Shown one piece after another: positions 7,354-12,417 of a stretch of DNA of 12,417 bases. Both the position numbers and the translations under genes were made by a program. The notes below the pieces were generated by a model that worked only from the letters and a program-made list of their open reading frames with translations, was not told where the DNA came from and ran no database searches. How positions within the stretch are numbered: position 1 is the first letter of the stretch; the number at the start of each line of letters is the position of its first letter. The stretch is from Methanoregulaceae archaeon (GTDB taxonomy: Archaea; Halobacteriota; Methanomicrobia; Methanomicrobiales; Methanospirillaceae). The DNA lies in contig JACTVF010000038.1 of NCBI GenBank assembly GCA_019695435.1, forward strand, positions 1 to 12,417. The letters are read 5' to 3'.

Positions 7354-7923
7354 GTGAAAAAATTGTTCTTTTTAACTCTCTTTGCGTGCATTGCAATTGT
7401 CGGATGCGTGTCAGCAGCAGATTCCGCGGATAACCAGACTGCAAACACGACGGCGATAACAGCCCCGCAGCTGATCGGCGGGGACATGGGAACCTACCTT
7501 GTCACGGCAAACGCGGATGGGGCAAATGTCACCTTTGATTCGGATTTTAAGGGTATCACAAAGGACGGTCAGCTGAAGGTTGAGGTCTACACGACCGGAA
7601 CGCCATACCGTGTCATCACCGTTGAAAAGTCCGGGTATGCCGTCTATACGGCAAACATAACATCAGTCCCGGCGAAAAATGAGACCGTTGAGATCCCGGT
7701 GACCCTCGTCCCGCTCGTAGCAGCAAACACGACAGCAGAGCAGGCAAATGCAACTGCCCCGGCAGCAGCCGGTACCCCGGCCAACGTTACCGCTGAAGTA
7801 ACAACTGCCGCTGCAACCGCACCTGCAACCGCACCGGCGCCGACCCAGTCCGGCAGCCTGCCATTCGCTGCTTTCGCCGCCTTTGGTGTTCTTGGTATCC
7901 TTTCGATCCGGTCAAGGCGCTAA
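7354..7923 (+). CDS. Secreted PEGA-domain surface protein with C-terminal anchor
   Basis: 189 residues. The N-terminus MKKLFFLTLFACIAIVGCVS is a signal peptide. IVGC (15-18) also fits a lipobox, so lipid attachment at C18 is possible, while the VSAADS segment fits ordinary signal peptidase. Residues about 45-121 (GTYLVTANADGANVTFDSDF, then YRVITVEKSGYAVYTANI) match the PEGA pattern, a small beta domain common in archaeal and bacterial surface proteins. Residues 122-165 are Ala/Thr/Pro-rich with several N-x-T sites, as expected of a glycosylated stalk. The end, SLPFAAFAAFGVLGILSIRSRR, is a hydrophobic span plus basic tail, the layout of archaeosortase-type or simple membrane anchors. The start is GTG with GTGAT just upstream. 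Role is unknown beyond the cell surface. Confidence 0.82.
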   Translation: MKKLFFLTLFACIAIVGCVSAADSADNQTANTTAITAPQLIGGDMGTYLVTANADGANVTFDSDFKGITKDGQLKVEVYTTGTPYRVITVEKSGYAVYTANITSVPAKNETVEIPVTLVPLVAANTTAEQANATAPAAAGTPANVTAEVTTAAATAPATAPAPTQSGSLPFAAFAAFGVLGILSIRSRR

Positions 7924-7930
7924 AAAGGAT

Positions 7931-7962
7931 TCTTTTATTTTTATTTTTATTTTTATTTTTTT
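7931..7962 (+). terminator. T-rich tandem-repeat terminator
   Basis: Beginning 7 bases after the stop of the PEGA gene, five successive units of TTTTA/TTTTTA form a 30-base T-rich tract without a strong stem. Archaeal RNA polymerase stops at oligo-T tracts, so this fits a plus-strand terminator. It also separates two convergent genes. Confidence 0.75.
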
Positions 7963-8065
7963 ACGAGCAGGGGCAGGTTACCGTTTCCAGATTTAACGGA
8001 GATACCGGGATCCGGGACAACACCGACAGTCCTGTAAAGAAAATATTTCCTGGAGATCCGATCCA

Positions 8066-8085
8066 TAAAAATCAACAAAAATTAT
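8066..8085 (-). terminator. Possible T-rich terminator for the DedA gene
   Basis: Read on the minus strand, the bases just after the DedA stop are AATTTTTGTTGATTTTTATG, with two runs of five T. This fits an archaeal oligo-T stop for the convergent gene, but it is short. Confidence 0.45.
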
Positions 8086-8092
8086 GGGATTT

Positions 8093-8752
8093 TTACTGCC
8101 CGTCCGGTTTCTTCTTCTGCAGGTATGAATTAATGAGCCCGGCAATGAGGAGAATGATCGTTGCCGCCGTCACAGCAAGGACCAGGAAGAGCAGCAGACT
8201 CATATTCTCTTTTACAATACGGAGCCTGCCCAGGTAATACCCGGCAAGCACGACAAGAAGCGTCCATGACACAGCCCCGAGCACGTTATAAAAGAGGAAC
8301 CTGCGGTACTTCATCGTTCCGACACCGGCCAGGAATGGTGCAAATGTCCTTACAAGGGGGACAAACCGGGCAACAAAAATGGTCGCCCCGCCATATTTTT
8401 CGTAAAAGGAGTATGTCCTGTCAATATACTCTTTTTTTATAAAGTTCGGGAATCGTTCCTGGAAGATGTGTAACCCGAGATAGTTGCCCAGCCAGTAATT
8501 GACCGTGTCACCAGTCACCGCCCCCAGGATATATGCCGCGATCAGGAGCTGGAGATTCAGGATTCCGCTTGCGGCCGCAGCCCCGGATACAAACAGCAGG
8601 GAATCCCCGGGTAAGAAGGGCGTTATGACAAAGCCGGTCTCAAAAAAAATGATACAGAACAGTATGAGGTACGTCCATATGCCGTAGTGATGGACAACAG
8701 TGAACAAGTTCTGATCGAGATGAAAGATGAGGCCGACGACCGTTTCTATCAT
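8093..8752 (-). CDS. DedA / SNARE-associated (VTT) family membrane protein
   Basis: 219 residues, several membrane spans, normal DedA length. The two signature re-entrant regions are present: FFETGFVITPFLPGDSLLF (36-54, with E38, P48, G49, D50) and ARFVPLVRTFAPFLAGVG (128-145, with R129, P132, R135, F140). In bacteria DedA proteins move polyprenyl phosphate lipid carriers back across the membrane. Homologues elsewhere scramble phospholipids. In this archaeon a dolichyl- or other polyprenyl-phosphate carrier used for surface glycosylation is a reasonable guess, and the neighbours on both sides are secreted proteins with N-glycosylation sites. The ATG at 8752 has no ribosome site. A TATA-like box centred about 32 bases upstream suggests a nearly leaderless message. 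It is convergent with the first PEGA gene and divergent from the second. Confidence 0.92.
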   Translation of the reverse strand: MIETVVGLIFHLDQNLFTVVHHYGIWTYLILFCIIFFETGFVITPFLPGDSLLFVSGAAAASGILNLQLLIAAYILGAVTGDTVNYWLGNYLGLHIFQERFPNFIKKEYIDRTYSFYEKYGGATIFVARFVPLVRTFAPFLAGVGTMKYRRFLFYNVLGAVSWTLLVVLAGYYLGRLRIVKENMSLLLFLVLAVTAATIILLIAGLINSYLQKKKPDGQ

Positions 8753-8780
8753 GACTAGTACAGATATTGAGCAAACTGCC

Positions 8781-8788
8781 TATATCAA
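8781..8788 (-). promoter_or_regulatory. TATA box for the DedA gene
   Basis: TTGATATA on the minus strand lies about 32 bases before the ATG at 8752, so initiation would fall near 8758. This fits the absence of a Shine-Dalgarno site. Confidence 0.5.
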
Positions 8789-8870
8789 CATGAGGCACCG
8801 CCACATCCATTCCTGCCTCTGTACCGTGGAACAATGAAGGTAACCTATATCGTAAAAAACTCAAAACAAG

Positions 8871-8879
8871 GTATATAAT
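8871..8879 (+). promoter_or_regulatory. TATA box for the second PEGA gene
   Basis: GTATATAAT is a strong archaeal TATA box with purine-rich sequence before it (AAAACAAG). Counting about 26 bases from its centre puts initiation at about 8901, exactly on an in-frame ATG, so the transcript is probably leaderless. An upstream GTG at 8880, which would open a longer frame, sits at the edge of the TATA box and is ruled out by this. Confidence 0.7.
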
Positions 8880-8900
8880 GTGTACTATAAGCGCCATGCC

Positions 8901-9767
8901 ATGATCACTATGAAATCTCCTGCCCCGACTCTGCGCCCGGCCTTCCTGTGCGGCATCCTCTGTATCGCTCTTCTCATGGTAGCCCCGGCGGGGGCATTCA
9001 CGGCAGATTCTCTCAATATTACCGTTGCCACTAATGGCGATGCCACCGCTTCCTTTTCGTTTACCCTTGACGGCGTAATCGAGAATGCAATTCCCTTGTC
9101 TATGCTTCAGGATCAGCTGGTAAAGGGACTTGCCACGAGTTCCGATCCGCCGCAGGTCCTCTCTTTCGACAGGTCAGAGGCAATACTGCTCTTAAAAAAT
9201 TTCGCGGTGACAAAAAGCGTCCCGACCGGGACGGAGTACCAGACCGCCCCCATGGACTTTAAGAACGCCCAGATCGCGCTCCAGAACTCTGCCGTAAGCA
9301 CCGTGATATCCGCAGACTTTTCGCCGAAGATCATAACGGTCACCTTCCCAGACGGCTATTCCACCCAGCTTACCGATTCGTCAGTCCTGCCCGGCCTGAA
9401 GCACACCGTGATCGATCCTGCAAAAGCGAAGGCTGCACCGACCATCAACGCCTCATCGCTTGGCGCAATCTGGATAAGTTCCTCACCGGAAAATGTGCGC
9501 GTGTATATCGATGGTACCTACGCCGGGGAGAGCCCCGGAACGTTTTCCGGGATTGTACCGGGCGAGCACCAGGTCATGCTGGAGGCAGACGGGTTTGTCT
9601 CACTTACACAGACGGTCATGGTAAATACCGGCGAGACAACGATGCTCTCAGAAGCCCTGGACTACGCTGCAGCACCTACAAATAAAGCAAATGCACCGGG
9701 TGCAGGAGCGGTGATAGCGGTCCTCGCTCTTGCCGGATATGGTACTACCGTCAGGCGAAGGAAATAA
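8901..9767 (+). CDS. Secreted PEGA-domain surface protein with C-terminal anchor
   Basis: 288 residues from the ATG at 8901 (MITMKSPAPTLRPAFLCGIL); the ATG at 8910 is an alternative. The signal peptide runs to about residue 32 (LLMVAPAGA). The mature part begins TADSLNITVATNGDATASFS, a beta-rich region of about 150 residues that I do not recognise. Residues about 187-254 are a PEGA domain with the classic pattern GAIWISSSPENVRVYIDGTY, then SGIVPGEHQVMLEADGF. The end is APGAGAVIAVLALAGYGTTV followed by RRRK, a single span with basic tail resembling the PGF-CTERM type of archaeosortase signal but with PGA instead of PGF. Probable role is a structural or binding protein at the S-layer; nothing more specific can be read. 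The short gap to DedA holds divergent promoters. Confidence 0.85.
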   Translation: MITMKSPAPTLRPAFLCGILCIALLMVAPAGAFTADSLNITVATNGDATASFSFTLDGVIENAIPLSMLQDQLVKGLATSSDPPQVLSFDRSEAILLLKNFAVTKSVPTGTEYQTAPMDFKNAQIALQNSAVSTVISADFSPKIITVTFPDGYSTQLTDSSVLPGLKHTVIDPAKAKAAPTINASSLGAIWISSSPENVRVYIDGTYAGESPGTFSGIVPGEHQVMLEADGFVSLTQTVMVNTGETTMLSEALDYAAAPTNKANAPGAGAVIAVLALAGYGTTVRRRK

Positions 9768-10041
9768 ATCCCGGTTTTTGTACAGGGATGCAGATAAACT
9801 TTTTTCCCTCGGCAGAAATCCTTTGGTTACAACAAACTGCAGTATATCTTGCGACGGAGGGGCCCGTGCCTGTCCCTCTTGATCGCTCCTTCCCATCACG
9901 ATGATCTGCGTAGTATCTTCTCCGAGATATCGCTCTGGGGGGAAAGGCGTCAAGCGTGCGGGAGCGGTACCCAAACTTTCCGAAGTCTCCAAAAGTGTTA
10001 AGAGATTTTTCTGATAAATTCTCCAGAACCACATCTCCCGA
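9768..10041. other. Intergenic stretch between convergent genes
   Basis: It holds no gene I can support. Short T-runs follow the PEGA gene stop (TTTTT near 9775-9779 and TTTTTT near 9798-9803), likely serving as a plus-strand terminator. On the minus strand two overlapping open frames of about 90-130 codons cross the region, but neither has a recognisable motif and both run into the antisense of the PEGA gene. It could be decayed coding sequence. Confidence 0.4.
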
Positions 10042-11121
10042 TTACTTTTTACACGTGATCGTCATGCCTTTGTTGTCAACTTTCGTGGCAATCGCGATCT
10101 CAAGTCCGATGGGCTTGAGGATCCTCTGGATCGCCCTGCGATCCTTTTCCGTCACGATCGCAATCGATGGCCCAACCGAACTCATGCCGACAAATTCGAG
10201 ACCGGCCTCCCGCAGCATGCTCATGTACTGGTAGATCCGGTAGCTATGGTGCTCGATCTCGGCCCGTTTTGATCCCCGAAACTCGATCTCCCAGACAACA
10301 TCCCCGATCTTTTTTACGTCACCGCATTCGAGCGCCGGAATAAGATCCATCATAAAGAAGTACGCCTTGAGTTCCCGGTCCCGGTAGTCAAGCGTCCGGG
10401 CCCGGTTCATGAGCAGGTCAAACTCTTTCGTGCCGGCCGATGAGATATCCGTGGGTGGGACAACGATAAAGACGTTAAGCCCTTCCGCAAACGGGTGGTG
10501 GTACACGAGGACGAGTTCGTCGCCCATTACCGCCATGCCGCCGTGGGTACTTGCCGCAGGCCCGACCCCCGTCTCAAAGCCGAAGGCTATGGTGCCCTCC
10601 GCGGTCTCCTCGACATAGTTATGGCCGATCAGCTGGCGGAGCTCCGCGTTTGTGAGCGGGGAGCCGACCGCCTCATTCAAGGCTGTCGCCACCGCGATCA
10701 TCACCGTGCTCGTCGACCCGAGGCCAACATGCTTGCGCTCGTGATCGGTCGCTTTTATCGTAAATCCACCGGTATAACCGACTGCCTTGCTAAAGACGGC
10801 CACAAAGTTCTCGATGATGGCCGCCCGGTTGTAATCGATCACGAGGCCCTGACAGGTGCATTCGACCTCAGCGGTACAGTAGCACCGGATGGCAAAGCCA
10901 ATCCCCCCACCGCCGGCATGATCCGGGGCAAACCGGTTCATATCAAGGACTGAGAGATGGATCCGGGCTGGTGCTTTTACCACGACTTTACCTTTTTTCG
11001 GGTGTAACCGGTACGTATTCTTTTCAAGGCCGAGCGTTTTTGTGATCTCGCCGGGAAGAAATGACCTGAACTCGTACTCCACGAGATCGAGGTCGCCGCC
11101 GCGTATCATCATGACTGGCAT
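10042..11121 (-). CDS. Beta-ribofuranosylaminobenzene 5'-phosphate synthase family protein
   Basis: 359 residues. This GHMP-superfamily enzyme condenses PRPP with 4-aminobenzoate (4-hydroxybenzoate in some methanogens), releasing CO2 and pyrophosphate, the first committed step in making the arene side of methanopterin. Support comes from KAPARIHLSVLDMN (49-62) followed by a glycine run GGGGIGFAI (70-78), the GHMP phosphate-binding loop VGLGSTSTV (132-140), a GVGPAASTHGG segment (185-195) and the C-terminal GHMP motif VGMSSVGPSIAIV (311-323). About 45 residues precede the first core motif, longer than I expect for the family. The ATG at 11121 is chosen because GGAG (11129-11132 complement) lies 7 nt upstream. 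A longer frame to 11196 would overlap the upstream gene. The COG4739 gene ends 13 nt upstream, so the two form an operon. The call rests on motifs, without alignment. Confidence 0.85.
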   Translation of the reverse strand: MPVMMIRGGDLDLVEYEFRSFLPGEITKTLGLEKNTYRLHPKKGKVVVKAPARIHLSVLDMNRFAPDHAGGGGIGFAIRCYCTAEVECTCQGLVIDYNRAAIIENFVAVFSKAVGYTGGFTIKATDHERKHVGLGSTSTVMIAVATALNEAVGSPLTNAELRQLIGHNYVEETAEGTIAFGFETGVGPAASTHGGMAVMGDELVLVYHHPFAEGLNVFIVVPPTDISSAGTKEFDLLMNRARTLDYRDRELKAYFFMMDLIPALECGDVKKIGDVVWEIEFRGSKRAEIEHHSYRIYQYMSMLREAGLEFVGMSSVGPSIAIVTEKDRRAIQRILKPIGLEIAIATKVDNKGMTITCKK

Positions 11122-11134
11122 GTCAGATCTCCGG

Positions 11135-11689
11135 TTATGCTGTCCTGTCAAAGAAAATGTTTTTTCCTGACGCCGATAGTGGGATCGCGTAGGCAACGGT
11201 ACAGTCTTTCCCGAGGAACCCGAGGTTCATCGCAACCGAGCCTGCGGTATACATGACCCGGTTGTCCACGTTGTGGATCTGTGCGGTCTTTGCCGCTGAA
11301 CCAACAGCAATGCCGAGATCTGCCATCCTCACCGCACAGTTGGGCCCGGCATAGGCCGTATTGTGCGGTCCCTTTTTCTGTACAGCTTTTTCAAGGGCGG
11401 CACAGGTCACGTACCCGCAGGCCCCGCAGTTGATCCCGACAGAGACATCACCACGGATGCCGACAAGGAGACAGGAATCGCACGCGGCAATATTCTTTGC
11501 ATCGCGCAGGAAAAATCCCAGCCCGTGCTTTGTGCCATAGTCAGACATCGCACGGGAGAGTTTTTTTATCTGGGCATCCGTGAGCACATGCAGGAGAATT
11601 TCGTCCTGCCCCCGTGCTTTTGGTGCGGTGCGGGCCGCAAGCGCCATGAGCCCGGCGACTGCGGTCACTGCTGTTTTCTCAACAGTCAT
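11135..11689 (-). CDS. DUF2148 / COG4739 ferredoxin-domain protein
   Basis: 184 residues. The N-terminus (MTVEKTAVTAVAGLMALAAR, then TAPKARGQDE) and the cysteine-rich middle match the DUF2148 family, small proteins of methanogens and some anaerobic bacteria thought to carry an iron-sulfur cluster. Seven cysteines are visible: 70, 73, 88, 91, 96, 118 and 163. C88-x2-C91-x4-C96 (CGACGYVTC) plus C118 or the C70-x2-C73 pair are the likely ligands. No function is established to my knowledge. It lies 13 nt upstream of the methanopterin-pathway gene, suggesting a redox or accessory role in that pathway or simply shared expression. The ATG at 11689 has no ribosome site. A TTTATC box near 11715-11720 is about 29 bases away, so the mRNA may be leaderless. 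Confidence 0.88.
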   Translation of the reverse strand: MTVEKTAVTAVAGLMALAARTAPKARGQDEILLHVLTDAQIKKLSRAMSDYGTKHGLGFFLRDAKNIAACDSCLLVGIRGDVSVGINCGACGYVTCAALEKAVQKKGPHNTAYAGPNCAVRMADLGIAVGSAAKTAQIHNVDNRVMYTAGSVAMNLGFLGKDCTVAYAIPLSASGKNIFFDRTA

Positions 11690-11714
11690 ACGGGAGTATG
11701 AGATACTGCCGGCA

Positions 11715-11720
11715 GATAAA
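11715..11720 (-). promoter_or_regulatory. Possible TATA-like box for the COG4739 operon
   Basis: CTTTATCTG on the minus strand is a weak TATA element centred about 29 bases before the ATG at 11689. It is the only AT-rich hexamer at a suitable distance. Confidence 0.35.
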
Positions 11721-11748
11721 GACGCAGGGTCTGATGTCGGGGTTCAGT

Positions 11749-11770
11749 AAAAAAAGGGGTGTCTCCTTTT
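11749..11770 (-). terminator. Hairpin and T-tract terminator of the thioesterase gene
   Basis: Read on the minus strand: AAAAGG, a 7-base loop AGACACC, CCTTTT, then further T, giving a run of seven T. The stem is 6 bp and lies about 25 bases after the thioesterase stop at 11795. It separates this gene from the COG4739 operon downstream. Confidence 0.65.
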
Positions 11771-11794
11771 GCGGGAATTCAGGATGCGGGGCAC

Positions 11795-12217
11795 CTAGGC
11801 GGAGACCCTGAACGCGATGCCGTCAAAGAGGGCAACTGTGCGGTCGCCCTCGTACACCACGACACGGTACGTCTCGCAGGTCCCGTTTGATGCAATACGT
11901 TCTGCAACCGCAGCGAGCCGGCCCCGTGCAGGTGCGATATACTGGATGTGCACGGAAACTGCCGTGTAGTGATCTCTCCCGCAGTTGGATGCGATACCAA
12001 AGGCATGGTCGGCAAGCGAGAAGACAGCACCACCGTGCGCGATACCGTGCGGGTTGAGTTTTCCCGAACAGTCCATCTCGACGCGTGCATAGCCGTCGCC
12101 GGCATCGGTGATATGCATATCCAGCAGCCGGCCAAACTCACTCTCTTCAAAAGCCGTAACCTGTCCGGGTACGGATACCGGCGGTTGTTTTTCCGGTGTA
12201 TTCCGGGCCCCGGTCAT
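11795..12217 (-). CDS. PaaI-type hotdog-fold thioesterase
   Basis: 140 residues, normal length for the PaaI/4HBT group, which hydrolyses acyl- or aryl-CoA thioesters in the cytoplasm as dimers or tetramers. The signature runs from KLNPHGIAHGGAVFSLADHA (53-72): N55, H57 and G58, the HGG at 61-63 at the start of the long hot-dog helix, and D70, which fits the catalytic acidic residue of PaaI members. VSVHIQYIAPA (88-98) is the usual following strand. The true substrate cannot be read from the sequence. GGGAG lies 4 nt before the ATG (12222-12226 complement). The upstream gene ends 36 nt away, so they may share a transcript, although a good TATA box also lies over the end of that gene. Confidence 0.9.
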   Translation of the reverse strand: MTGARNTPEKQPPVSVPGQVTAFEESEFGRLLDMHITDAGDGYARVEMDCSGKLNPHGIAHGGAVFSLADHAFGIASNCGRDHYTAVSVHIQYIAPARGRLAAVAERIASNGTCETYRVVVYEGDRTVALFDGIAFRVSA

Positions 12218-12253
12218 GAAACTCCCGTACGGGTAGTGCGGCCGGTTGAGCGT

Positions 12254-12417
12254 TCATTTATATTTTTTCTGGGTATAAGCATACTTCTGGGTCTCCCCGC
12301 CATGGGCGACGATATAGAGCCACTCGTAGAGCGATGTGAATGTACCGTACTGCTGGTACCGGCGCATGGAGAACCCGACCTTTAATTTCCTGTCGAACCG
12401 GATCTTCCCCTGGTCTT
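12254..12417 (-). CDS. C-terminal end of an unrecognised protein (cut by window edge)
   Basis: A frame of 53 codons plus stop is open from the window edge to a TGA at 12254-12256. Its last part reads GKIRFDRKLKVGFSMRRYQQ, then YGTFTSLYEWLYIVAHGGET and ends YTQKKYK. The composition (basic and aromatic, consistent codon use with G/C third positions) and the position 36 nt ahead of the thioesterase make it a likely real gene end. I do not recognise the family. An internal ATG at MRRYQQ could start a 38-residue peptide, but the longer frame is more likely. Confidence 0.55.
   Translation of the reverse strand, partial: DQGKIRFDRKLKVGFSMRRYQQYGTFTSLYEWLYIVAHGGETQKYAYTQKKYK
12256..12264 (-). promoter_or_regulatory. 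Possible TATA box for the thioesterase gene, inside the end of the upstream gene
   Basis: AATATAAAT on the minus strand, preceded by an A-run like a BRE, would start transcription near 12234, about 17 bases before the thioesterase ATG. It coincides with the KKYK-stop codons of the upstream gene, so the A/T content may simply reflect Lys and Tyr codons. Confidence 0.4.

Noticed and set aside
7931..7962. T-rich repeats as part of a CRISPR array or origin
   Set aside because: The units are 5-6 bases without spacers and there are no origin-box repeats nearby. An oligo-T terminator explains them.
8880..8900. Upstream GTG start for the second PEGA protein
   Set aside because: It lies at the edge of the TATA box, so the expected transcript would begin after it.
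9648..10034. Long minus-strand frame between the PEGA gene and the methanopterin-pathway gene
   Set aside because: Its second half is antisense to the PEGA gene, with low-complexity Cys/Arg/Ser sequence, and no domain is visible.

Overview
The window looks like chromosomal DNA from a methanogenic archaeon, most likely of the order Methanomicrobiales (Methanoregula-like). This is inferred from gene content, not from a search. The archaeal signs are a probable beta-ribofuranosylaminobenzene 5'-phosphate synthase (methanopterin pathway), a DUF2148/COG4739 ferredoxin-domain protein, several secreted PEGA or Ig-like surface proteins with a C-terminal hydrophobic anchor and basic tail, TATA-type promoters, leaderless-looking starts and T-rich terminators. 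Where Shine-Dalgarno sites are present they are of the GGAGGT/GGTG type. I see no insertion sequence, CRISPR array, rRNA or tRNA.

Layout. Positions 1-3306 (minus strand) hold the N-terminal part of a secreted surface protein cut by the window edge, a membrane protein joining a PH-like domain, a double-CxxC zinc ribbon and an extracytoplasmic domain, and seryl-tRNA synthetase. A gene-free stretch of about 440 bases (3307-3750) follows; its right half has a TATA box and four consecutive small hairpins. Positions 3751-6535 (plus) hold a tight three-gene unit: an NRAMP-fold metal transporter with altered metal-binding motifs, a 71-residue single-span membrane protein, and a soluble PRC-PRC-MgtE_N-CBS-CBS protein. 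A class I methyltransferase (6628-7260) and a PEGA surface protein (7354-7923) come next.

A T-rich terminator separates these from a convergent DedA-family membrane protein (8093-8752, minus). DedA is divergent from a second PEGA surface protein (8901-9767, plus), and both start sites look leaderless or nearly so. From 10042 to the end everything is on the minus strand: the methanopterin-pathway enzyme, with the COG4739 gene 13 nt upstream, then a PaaI-type hotdog thioesterase with a hairpin/T-tract terminator, then the C-terminal end of an unrecognised gene.

The most interesting unit is the NRAMP-like/small membrane protein/MgtE_N-CBS cluster. The cytosolic Mg2+-sensing half of an MgtE channel appears to be supplied as a separate protein beside an NRAMP-fold permease. 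That permease lacks the methionine of the usual MPH motif and the asparagine of DPGN. I infer a Mg2+ (or other divalent metal) uptake system with a detached regulatory subunit, possibly under leader-RNA control.
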